Assembly: GCA_900543035.1 (NCBI GenBank)
Contig: UQPV01000045.1
Location: forward strand, 1 to 20,611
Direction: 5' to 3'
From: an uncultured Solobacterium sp.
GTDB taxonomy: Bacteria > Bacillota_I > Bacilli_A > Erysipelotrichales > Erysipelotrichaceae
DNA length: 20,611 bases
The notes beneath the pieces were generated by a model. It did no database searches, had not been told where the DNA came from, and saw nothing but the letters and a program-made list of their open reading frames with translations. The position numbers and the translations under genes are program-made. Below are positions 14,869 through 20,611 of this stretch, one piece after another (position 1 is the first letter of the stretch; every line of letters begins with the position of its first letter).

Positions 14869-15039
14869 TTATTTAAAAGTTACTTTTTTACATTTAAGAA
14901 ATTTGATGAGGATATCATCAACGGCATCGGTATATCTTCCTTGCCTGATTAGATTGTTCTTTAAATCGATCAAACAATGGAAGATTAGATCGTATTCATT
15001 CTTATTCAGGTTCAAGTGATATTTTTTGTTGAAAAACAT
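14869..15039 (-). CDS. Small conserved ICE-end protein (hypothetical)
   Basis: A 56-residue protein starting MFFNKKYHLNLNKNEYDLI, with a middle DLKNNLIRQGRYTDAVDDI and a basic tail. AAGGAG lies 8 nt before the ATG at 15039, and a TATAAT -10 is at 15068-15063. I recall small proteins with this NLNK-EYDLI and GRYTDAVD pattern from Firmicute conjugative elements, usually unannotated; no function is known to me. It is soluble and probably helical. It is the gene nearest the guaA junction and could share a transcript with the cargo genes upstream of it, ending at the hairpin just beyond its stop. The coding call is firm because of the ribosome site, promoter and terminator; its role is open. Confidence 0.8.
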   Translation of the reverse strand: MFFNKKYHLNLNKNEYDLIFHCLIDLKNNLIRQGRYTDAVDDILIKFLKCKKVTFK

Positions 15040-15062
15040 CTTCACCACTCCTTTACACTTTC

Positions 15063-15068
15063 ATTATA
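15063..15068 (-). promoter_or_regulatory. -10 box of the small end gene
   Basis: TATAAT on the minus strand, 24 nt before the start codon at 15039. The matching -35 is weak. Confidence 0.45.
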
Positions 15069-15124
15069 GTTAATACGAAAAAGAGCGAGAAATGTGCGAT
15101 GGGTATGTATAAGAATTATATAAA

Positions 15125-15460
15125 TTAGGATTTGTATTGACGGTATTTTTTTGGATTTATCTTAGGTATTATAATTGTAAGAATAACCATTATTGCAATT
15201 ATCCCAAGTCCAACACACAAAACAAAATCATTGTGATTAAAGCTGCCGTATAATAAAAGAAATGCTCCTATCCCGCAGAAAACAACACATTTTCCAAACA
15301 AATGACATATTGCTTTCTCATTGTATGTTGCTTTTTCTTCTTTACTCATCGTATTCCATCCAGCAAGAAACCAAGTACCCTTTTGATTATAAATATTCAC
15401 GCCCCACACTACTGCCCCCAAAGAAATTGCTAATGTAAGGACTATCTCGAAGAAATTCAT
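15125..15460 (-). CDS. DUF3784-like membrane protein
   Basis: A 111-residue protein with an N-terminal membrane segment, then a short loop with KGTWFLAGWNTMSKEEK that is typical of DUF3784 proteins (tryptophan, glycine, asparagine and SKEEK), then two more hydrophobic segments (about residues 59-76 and 81-99) and a basic C-terminus. The ATG at 15460 has AAGGAG 8 nt upstream; a start six codons earlier would overlap that site. Function is unknown in the family. It is the last of four small leftward genes, each bounded by a shared motif. Confidence 0.8.
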   Translation of the reverse strand: MNFFEIVLTLAISLGAVVWGVNIYNQKGTWFLAGWNTMSKEEKATYNEKAICHLFGKCVVFCGIGAFLLLYGSFNHNDFVLCVGLGIIAIMVILTIIIPKINPKKYRQYKS

Positions 15461-15502
15461 ACCTTCAACTCCTTCCATAAAACCACCTTGATAACTTCCA
15501 AT

Positions 15503-16048
15503 TTATTGGACATAATCATTTACTATTCTCTTATTTTCAAATGATAACAGGACACTAAATATTATTTCTATCAGTATCATCATTATTGCAAGAGTATAAT
15601 TAGCAAAATTTAAACCAACTATCAAAGATAATATTGGAATAATTATTGACAATACCATATATGTTTTTGAATTATATAACCAACTGTATGGCAATAAATG
15701 TGCTCCGAATATCATAGCAATAACCATTAGCATTTTATCTGGCAATGTAGGATAAATCCACATTGCTATTAAAAGGTATATCATTTGATTTGCAGAAAAT
15801 AGTATTCCTAAATTGTTTAATGGATTACTTTTATCTTGAAATTGTATTTTTAGTATTTTAGAAATTAAAAAAGCTATAGGTAATAATGGTGCAGTGCAAC
15901 AAAATGTCAATAGATTTTTTGTTAATATAGGTAAATCTGTTAATTGTACGATTAAAACCATAATCCATATTACTACTGATGCAATGATAAAATGAATACC
16001 TTTCTTTTGCTTTTGGGCACAATCTTTTTTCAAATCTTTCAAGTTCAT
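15503..16048 (-). CDS. Integral membrane protein, DUF7010-like
   Basis: A 181-residue protein with a basic N-terminus (LKKDCAQKQKKG) and about six hydrophobic segments covering most of its length, ending in a short polar tail. The layout and FSANQMIYLLIAMWI and GAHLLPYSWLY regions resemble the DUF7010 family, although I am not certain. No catalytic motif is visible. Start ATG at 16048 follows GAGGAG. Base composition is AT-rich like its neighbours. Small hydrophobic proteins of this type are frequent cargo in Firmicute mobile elements. Confidence 0.75.
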   Translation of the reverse strand: MNLKDLKKDCAQKQKKGIHFIIASVVIWIMVLIVQLTDLPILTKNLLTFCCTAPLLPIAFLISKILKIQFQDKSNPLNNLGILFSANQMIYLLIAMWIYPTLPDKMLMVIAMIFGAHLLPYSWLYNSKTYMVLSIIIPILSLIVGLNFANYTLAIMMILIEIIFSVLLSFENKRIVNDYVQ

Positions 16049-16099
16049 TTTTTAGCTCTCCTCAATAAATTCTAATTTGTATTACTTTGAACTTTTCTT

Positions 16100-16291
16100 T
16101 TATATTTTAGCAATGAACAAGACAAATGATAAAATTAACCAAGCAACAAATCCTACTTTAAATCCTACAAGCCAAGTATTTTCATAACTTAATTTAAATA
16201 GTATATCTAAAATTTTCATTGTTGTTGTTGCACATAATAACATCACAACTAAAAATAAGATTTCTAAAATTATAAACTTTATTTTTTTCAT
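16100..16291 (-). CDS. Small two-pass membrane protein (hypothetical)
   Basis: A 63-residue protein with two hydrophobic segments (about residues 5-27 and 39-61) separated by a short KLSYENTW loop, and a basic N-terminus (MKKIKF). The ATG at 16291 is preceded by GAGGTG at a 9-nt distance, which decides the start over an in-frame ATG 14 codons earlier that would lie within the upstream repeat motif. I do not recognise its family. It lies between two copies of the boundary motif. It may be a small toxin, an immunity protein or a sensor partner; nothing in the sequence decides. Confidence 0.6.
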   Translation of the reverse strand: MKKIKFIILEILFLVVMLLCATTTMKILDILFKLSYENTWLVGFKVGFVAWLILSFVLFIAKI

Positions 16292-16370
16292 AATAGCATA
16301 CACCTCTACAAATTCTAATTTTCTGCTCTTCAACTTCGGATTTGTATTTATTCATTTAAGAAAAAATTCA

Positions 16371-16784
16371 TCACTTCTTGTTTGGTTTTCTTTTTATTCC
16401 CAGCAGTTTAACAAAATCATCAAATAAGGCTGTATCTGTTGGCTCAAACATTAACCATTTTCCGTCGTGATAGGTTTTAGTTTCATCATAAATTTTCTGC
16501 ACTTCTTTTGAATAACTATTTCTATCTGTATCAAATTTTAATTGTTCATCTTTCCCTAAGATAATCATAAATCCTACACAGTTTTCCCTTGCGTACAATG
16601 CACAAAGCGTTTTTCCGCCACGACGATATTTATACTCATAAGTCCACGCTTTACCACCTTTGTTCCATAAACATTCCATGTCATACTTTTCATCAATTAA
16701 AGCACAAAGTTTATTCCATATATCATATAATGATTGTCCGATTAAAGCAGTCATTTCTTCTGCATTAGGTATTTTATCCAGCAT
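16371..16784 (-). CDS. DUF3788-like protein
   Basis: A 137-residue soluble protein. Features typical of DUF3788 include IGQSLYDIWNKLCALIDEKY, GGKAWTYEYKYRRGGKTLC and GFMIILGKDEQ, with DGKWLMFEPTD in the C-terminal part. The family has no established activity and is often found near small regulators or in accessory DNA. Start ATG at 16784 has AAAGGAG upstream. It is the first gene of the leftward cargo group, behind a good promoter. Confidence 0.82.
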   Translation of the reverse strand: MLDKIPNAEEMTALIGQSLYDIWNKLCALIDEKYDMECLWNKGGKAWTYEYKYRRGGKTLCALYARENCVGFMIILGKDEQLKFDTDRNSYSKEVQKIYDETKTYHDGKWLMFEPTDTALFDDFVKLLGIKRKPNKK

Positions 16785-16833
16785 ATTCGTTTCTCCTTTA
16801 TAACTTCCAATTTAATCGCGCCTTATCATACAT

Positions 16834-16862
16834 ATTATATCATCTGCCTATTAGGTTATAAA
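16834..16862 (-). promoter_or_regulatory. Promoter of the leftward cargo genes
   Basis: On the minus strand TTTATA (16862-16857), a 17-nt spacer, and extended -10 TGATATAAT (core 16839-16834). It lies about 50 nt before the DUF3788-like start. No internal terminators were seen, so all five leftward genes may share this transcript. Confidence 0.6.
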
Positions 16863-17354
16863 TAAGCTCAAAATCAGTAAAAAATTCTCAAAAATAAGAA
16901 ATATTAGGCAAATTTGGGTGTGCATTTTTGGGGTGCTTGTCTAAATAGGTGAAGGGATTAATCTTATCTTCTCTTCACTTGTTTTTTGAAAATCGAATAT
17001 ACAAGTCACAAAGACGTTATTTTGGGTGACTTTAGCTACTTTATCAGGTACGCCATAACCCTATGATATATAGGATAAGCGAGAACTCCTGGTATGACTA
17101 TCAAATAGCTTTTGATATTGGCAATGACAGCCCAAATGATAATGATACTTCTCTACGGAGCTGGCGGAGTACCCGGCAGAGGTGAGATTCCTATGATGTA
17201 AGTTAGCTGCTTACTACTTTGTGATTTCCCAATAGCTTATGGCTTGGCAAGGGGAGTTAGGAACAAATATTGCCATCGACCATTTAGGAAATGAAATGGT
17301 CAAGTGCATTAGACATAAGTTTTATGTATCTAATGTAGAAAGGAGAAGGACAAA
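16863..17354 (+). other. Non-coding region before parA with GC-rich structured patch
   Basis: About 490 nt with no convincing long gene, between divergent promoters. Near 17151-17181 the AT-rich background is broken by a GC-rich patch that can fold: CTCT (17151-17154) with AGAG (17178-17181) and GCTGG (17160-17164) with CCGGC (17173-17177). Other hairpins are CCTAT/ATAGG at 17060-17074 and TATCAAA/TTTGATA near 17099-17116. GGTAC at 17047 can pair with GTACC at 17169. Two short open frames cross the patch: 17063-17185 (40 aa) and 17124-17201 (25 aa, ending GAGGVPGRGEIPMM). Neither has a clear ribosome site. It may be a structured leader, a small RNA or a cis site for the element. Confidence 0.45.
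16974..17003 (+). promoter_or_regulatory. Candidate parA promoter
   Basis: TTCACT (16974-16979), an 18-nt spacer, then TATACA (16998-17003). If used, the parA leader would be about 345 nt and would contain the whole structured patch. Confidence 0.3.
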
Positions 17355-18179
17355 ATGTCAAACTGCAAAACGATTGCCATATGCAATCAAAAAGGCGGTG
17401 TTGGTAAGACAACGACAACAGTCAATCTTGGCATTGGTCTAGCTAGAGCTGGTAAGAAAGTATTACTAGTTGATGCCGACCCACAGGGTGATTTAACTGT
17501 TTCTTTGGGTTGGCAAAACACAGATAGTATTGAAACTACTCTAGCCACTAAGTTAATTGATGTTATCAAAGAAACTGGAAATGACCCATATGTTGGTATT
17601 CTTCACCATAATGAGGGTGTTGATCTTATTCCATCCAATTTAGAGTTATCCGCTATGGAATTTAATCTGGTAAACGCAATGAGCAGAGAAATCTCATTAA
17701 AGACTTATCTTAATGAAGTTAAGCATAGGTATGATTATGTGCTCATTGACTGTATGCCATCCTTAGGAATGATAACTATAAATGCATTATCGGCAGCCGA
17801 TAGTGTGATTATCCCAGTACAAGCACAGTATCTGCCAGCCAAAGGAATGACGCAATTACTTCAGACAGTCAATCGAGTCAAGAAGTATATCAATCCTAGT
17901 CTTAAAGTCGATGGTATTTTACTGACTATTGTCGATAATCGAACCAACCTCGCCAAAAGCACAGTAGAAGCTTTGAAGCAGAATTTTGGTAGTCATATCA
18001 AGATCTATGAGTCAAAGATTCCATCTGGTATTAAAGCTGCGGAAACGTCATCAAAAGGTAAAAGCATTTACGCTTATGAACCTAATGGTGCAGTAGCCAA
18101 AGCCTACGAAGGATTTACAAAGGAGGTGCTATCAAGTGACAGGAAGAAAGAGCGACTTCACTCTCACGAGTCTAGATGA
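17355..18179 (+). CDS. parA: ParA/Soj-family partition ATPase
   Basis: A 274-residue P-loop ATPase with the deviant Walker A motif KGGVGKTTT (K13 and K18), switch I DADPQGD at about residues 41-47, and Walker B DCMPSLG near 130. Such proteins form nucleoid-bound gradients that position plasmids and excised conjugative elements together with ParB and a centromere. ATG at 17355 follows AAAGGAG. The last 15 codons overlap parB, and the tail (about 20 basic and charged residues) is longer than the conserved domain. In Firmicute ICEs this gene pair lies near one end, as here. Confidence 0.93.
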   Translation: MSNCKTIAICNQKGGVGKTTTTVNLGIGLARAGKKVLLVDADPQGDLTVSLGWQNTDSIETTLATKLIDVIKETGNDPYVGILHHNEGVDLIPSNLELSAMEFNLVNAMSREISLKTYLNEVKHRYDYVLIDCMPSLGMITINALSAADSVIIPVQAQYLPAKGMTQLLQTVNRVKKYINPSLKVDGILLTIVDNRTNLAKSTVEALKQNFGSHIKIYESKIPSGIKAAETSSKGKSIYAYEPNGAVAKAYEGFTKEVLSSDRKKERLHSHESR

Positions 18180-19083
18180 TTTATTTAAATCGCAAGAAGT
18201 AAGAGATGAAGAAAAGCTGTCTAAAATTAGAGATATTCCTCTATCACAAATCGATGACTTCCCAGACCATCCGTTTAAGGTAAAAGATGATGAAGATATG
18301 ATGCAGCTTATTGAAAGTATCAAAGAAAGAGGAATCATCACTCCGGCTACTGTGCGATTAAAAGATGATGGTAGGTATGAACTTATTTCTGGTCATCGAC
18401 GCAAAAGAGCTTGCGAACTAGCGGGATTTGAAACTTTAAGATGCGAAGTAGTAGATCTCACAAAAGATGAAGCAACGATCTTAATGGTCGAAAGTAATTA
18501 CCAAAGGTCACAGATACTTCCATCAGAAAAAGCGTTTGCGTATAAGATGAGGCTTGATGCAATGAAGAGGCAAGCTGGAAGACCGAGTAAAGAAAATCTG
18601 TGCCCAGTGGGCACAGATTTAACTGGTTTACGTTCTGACCAAATTTTAGCTTCAGAATCAAATGATAGTGCTAGACAAATTCAACGCTATATCCGTTTAA
18701 CAAATCTTGTTCCAGAACTACTGGAATTTGTTGATGAAGGTCGAATTAAAATGCGCCCTGCTGTCGAACTTTCATATCTTGATGAAGATTGTCAGCGTGA
18801 TATCGTCGATGAGATCGATATGAATGAAGTAACGCCATCACACGATCAAGCTATTCGTATGCGCAAGTTTTTTGATGAAGGAAAACTTACAACGGAAGTT
18901 ATCCAGGCAATTATGAGTGAAGAAAAACCAAATCAAAGAGAAAAACTGGTTTTTCGTGGCGACAGAGTGCGAAAACTGATTCCAAAGTCCATCCCACTAA
19001 GTCAAACAGAAGATTATGTCTGCAAGGCTTTGGAACACTACAACAAGTTTTTACAACGAAACCGTGACCGAGATTCAAGATAG
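18136..19083 (+). CDS. parB: ParB/Spo0J-family partition protein
   Basis: A 315-residue ParB. The N-terminal nuclease-like/CTPase domain has IPLSQIDDFPDHPFK and GHRRKRA at residues 86-92, followed by ESNYQRS. A linker (about 150-175) and a helix-turn-helix containing SARQIQRYIRL come next, then a charged C-terminal domain for dimerisation. The start is GTG at 18136, 8 nt after GGAGGT within parA, giving a 44-nt overlap in a different frame. The linker segment NLCPVGTDL is encoded by a perfect inverted repeat (18594-18620). Three iteron-like repeats follow the stop within 90 to 140 nt, a plausible binding site. Confidence 0.93.
   Translation: MTGRKSDFTLTSLDDLFKSQEVRDEEKLSKIRDIPLSQIDDFPDHPFKVKDDEDMMQLIESIKERGIITPATVRLKDDGRYELISGHRRKRACELAGFETLRCEVVDLTKDEATILMVESNYQRSQILPSEKAFAYKMRLDAMKRQAGRPSKENLCPVGTDLTGLRSDQILASESNDSARQIQRYIRLTNLVPELLEFVDEGRIKMRPAVELSYLDEDCQRDIVDEIDMNEVTPSHDQAIRMRKFFDEGKLTTEVIQAIMSEEKPNQREKLVFRGDRVRKLIPKSIPLSQTEDYVCKALEHYNKFLQRNRDRDSR
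18594..18620. repeat. Perfect 12-bp-arm inverted repeat inside parB
   Basis: AAATCTGTGCCC (18594-18605), a 3-nt centre, and its exact reverse complement (18609-18620). It codes for part of the variable linker between the nuclease-like and DNA-binding domains. It could be a DNA-binding palindrome or an RNA hairpin; the 3-nt loop is tight. Confidence 0.9.
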
Positions 19084-19168
19084 ACAGGTTTTATGGTTTC
19101 CCCTTTCTCACACTCTAACCCCTTATACTTGCTGTATTCTTTACTAGCTCAAAAAAATAACTAATTAT

Positions 19169-19222
19169 CTATCTCTTAATTTATACTCTATCTACTAAGC
19201 TATAACTATCTATTAAGGGATA
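19169..19222 (+). repeat. Three 17-bp iteron-like repeats after parB (candidate parS)
   Basis: CTATCTCTTAATTTATA (19169-19185), CTATCTACTAAGCTATA (19188-19204) and CTATCTATTAAGGGATA (19206-19222) share CTATCT, TAA and ATA at fixed positions, with starts 19 and 18 nt apart. That spacing places them on nearly the same helix face over two turns. Partition centromeres and replication iterons have this form; the location just after parB favours a centromere. The rest of 19084-19341 is AT-rich with no gene. Confidence 0.65.
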
Positions 19223-19287
19223 TCAAGACAAACACATTCTTTTTCAGCTGGTAAAAGAAAGACAAATTACACATTACTTGTTTATTG

Positions 19288-19314
19288 GAACTCACTAGTT
19301 TGGGTTCTTTTTAT
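19288..19314 (+). terminator. Terminator between parB and the surface-protein gene
   Basis: GAACTCA (19288-19294) pairs with TGGGTTC (19301-19307), one G-U, followed by TTTTT. Only about 27 nt separate it from the next start codon, so either the surface gene is read through from parB with attenuation here, or its promoter overlaps the hairpin. Confidence 0.65.
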
Positions 19315-19341
19315 TTTCACAAACAATGAAAGGAGAAAGAA

Positions 19342-20611
19342 ATGACAGACAAGTTATCTAGGCTGCTTAAAACACTTTTAGCAGCGTTCATTATGATCAC
19401 TTCTCTTAGCACATCATCGATTGGTGTTTTTGCAGAAGAAAATGATGATGAAAACTATGGTGCAACAGAAGAAATCATCAGGCTTGGAACCTATGATGAA
19501 GTCTTTGGAGCAAGTACAAATGGTATCAGCACCTTTTCTATCAATACACCATCGATCGGTGAAAGATATGCCAAGATCCCAGTCTTTGAAAATGAACTTG
19601 GCTATTCTTATGTTGCTCATCTAAGGATCAATGGAAATACGGTTTTTTGTATTCAGCCAGGTTTATTGTTCAAGGAAGATGGCCAATACCCTGAAAACTA
19701 TGTCTATTGGGACAGTTTGAGCGAAAGCCAAAGACAAGCGATTTGGGAAATATCTTACTATGGCTATGATTATCCAGGACATCAGACACCAAATTACTAT
19801 ATCGCAACACAGCTAATGATCTGGGAAGTTGTTTCAAAATGGTATGACCCATATACACCAGATGGCTCATCGATGATGGATGTAAGTGCAGAAGTTAATG
19901 AGATCAATCGTTTAAGAAGTCAACCACAAGGTAGACCATCATTCCACAACTCAACGATCAAGATGGGGTTAAATACACCAGTCACAGTCACTGATACAAA
20001 AGGTGTTTTAGGAAACTTCAATATCACTTCCAGTAACGGTGTAAAAGCCAGTGTAAGTGGCAATAGTGTTACTTATGAAATCACATCCGAGAATTATGAT
20101 CGCAGCGCAACATATCAAAGTAATGTATCATCTTACGAGTGCAATATCATCTATGGTGCCCCAGGTGAACAAACCGTTCTTTACTTGGCAAAACGAAAAG
20201 ATCCAACACGAAACTTCAGTGTGAACTTTGAGCTATTATATGCTGATATTCAAGTTGAAAAGCAAGATGTCGAAACTGGCAATACTCCTCAAGGTGATGC
20301 TTCGTTTAATGGTGCCGTATTTGAATTAAAAGATTTAAACGGCAATGTGTTAGAAACATTAACTACCAATGGTGCTACCGTTAAATCAAAGAAGTATCCG
20401 GTTGGTACAAGTTATCAAGTATGCGAGGTAGCCCCACCAACTGGTTATCTTGATAACGATACTTGCAATCGAGTTGATCTGTCTTTTAGCGGTGATAGTA
20501 CACCAGAAACTTTCTATACAATTTATCAAGATAAAGTTATTAAGGGTCGTATCGAGATTGCTAAATCGATTGAGCAGGAAACCGAATATCCTTATGAATC
20601 CGTTATTCAAA
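19342..20611 (+). CDS. Cys-Gln thioester-forming surface protein with SpaA/Cna-B domains (5' part)
   Basis: At least 423 residues; the gene runs off the right edge. A signal peptide (residues 1 to about 31, basic start, hydrophobic core, VFA-EE) directs secretion. A thioester domain follows, with C103 in FCIQPG and Q157 in ATQLMIW, the pair that forms an internal thioester able to bind host surface amines. A SpaA/Cna-B-like domain spans about 300-398: K307 in VEKQDVETG, E362 in CEVAPPTGY and D397 in YQDK are the likely isopeptide set. A second such domain begins at about 402 (KGRIEIAKS). C361 and C375 flank the glutamate region. A sortase signal would be expected further right. ATG at 19342 follows AAAGGAG. 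Genes like this often follow parAB in ICEs and may help mating or host attachment. Confidence 0.9.
   Translation, partial: MTDKLSRLLKTLLAAFIMITSLSTSSIGVFAEENDDENYGATEEIIRLGTYDEVFGASTNGISTFSINTPSIGERYAKIPVFENELGYSYVAHLRINGNTVFCIQPGLLFKEDGQYPENYVYWDSLSESQRQAIWEISYYGYDYPGHQTPNYYIATQLMIWEVVSKWYDPYTPDGSSMMDVSAEVNEINRLRSQPQGRPSFHNSTIKMGLNTPVTVTDTKGVLGNFNITSSNGVKASVSGNSVTYEITSENYDRSATYQSNVSSYECNIIYGAPGEQTVLYLAKRKDPTRNFSVNFELLYADIQVEKQDVETGNTPQGDASFNGAVFELKDLNGNVLETLTTNGATVKSKKYPVGTSYQVCEVAPPTGYLDNDTCNRVDLSFSGDSTPETFYTIYQDKVIKGRIEIAKSIEQETEYPYESVIQ

Larger units (their letters stand above)
15120..16813. repeat. Six copies of a 14-bp motif at cargo-gene boundaries
   Basis: Related 14-mers sit in every gap around the four cargo genes and not in their middles: ATAAATTAGGATTT (15120-15133), ATAACTTCCAATTT (15491-15504 and 16800-16813, identical), ATAAATTCTAATTT (16065-16078), ACAAATTCTAATTT (16308-16321) and TCAACTTCGGATTT (16330-16343). 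Three copies (15120, 16065, 16330) continue into GTATT. Read along the genes, one form precedes the ribosome site and another follows the stop. They resemble cassette boundaries, but no recombinase is known to act on them. Confidence 0.6.

Noticed and set aside
17239..17442. 67-codon rightward frame before and into parA
   Set aside because: It overlaps the parA start out of frame, has no clear ribosome site, and its end is parA read in another frame. The part before 17355 could still be a leader peptide.
19093..19164. 23-codon open frame after parB
   Set aside because: No ribosome site, no recognisable sequence, and it runs into the AT-rich repeats.
1..20611. CRISPR array or insertion sequence
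   Set aside because: No regularly spaced repeats with unique spacers and no transposase or terminal inverted repeats were found. The only iterated repeats are those listed.

Overview
The window joins two kinds of DNA. Bases 1 to about 14,576 are GC-rich, tightly packed chromosomal genes. From the end of guaA to the right edge the DNA is AT-rich and looks like one end of an integrative and conjugative element (ICE). Shine-Dalgarno sites, a FemABX trio, a TsaE/TsaB/RimI/TsaD operon and Cna-B/thioester surface proteins all point to a Bacillota host. A gut Erysipelotrichia-like bacterium is my best guess; genus cannot be read from this sequence.

Core region. A tRNA-Ala(UGC) opens the window and ends at a perfect hairpin terminator, which faces the terminator of a leftward FemABX gene. 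A divergent promoter region (1443-1633) separates that gene from a rightward operon of six: two more FemABX transferases (cell-wall bridge peptides), then tsaE, tsaB, rimI and tsaD (t6A modification of ANN-decoding tRNAs, plus a ribosomal-protein-type acetyltransferase). These genes overlap or nearly touch. Next come a P-type cation ATPase of the CtpE-like type, a three-gene unit (GNAT acetyltransferase, nitroreductase, beta-hydroxyacid dehydrogenase), an NCS2 purine permease (pbuG-like) and guaA (GMP synthase). The last two form a purine salvage and GMP neighbourhood. Two of the unit boundaries use a terminator hairpin interleaved with the next promoter.

Element region. guaA is a known integration target, and its last codons change character just before the junction. 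Beyond the stop are tandem 11-bp repeats (possible recombinase arm sites), a terminator and a small leftward gene of a kind I associate with the ends of Firmicute ICEs. Then come four small leftward cargo genes: DUF3784-like, a DUF7010-like membrane protein, a 63-aa membrane protein and DUF3788-like. Each gap around these four carries a related 14-bp motif, so they look like cassettes. A roughly 570-bp non-coding stretch follows, holding a GC-rich, probably structured patch, then parA and parB (overlapping by 44 bp), three 17-bp iteron-like repeats just after parB (candidate centromere), and the 5' part of a large secreted surface protein with a Cys-Gln thioester domain followed by SpaA/Cna-B-type domains. 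No integrase, relaxase or coupling protein lies in the window; if this is an ICE they lie to the right.

The most interesting unexplained signals are the repeated motifs around the cargo genes, the iterons after parB, the structured patch before parA, and a perfect 12-bp-arm palindrome inside parB.
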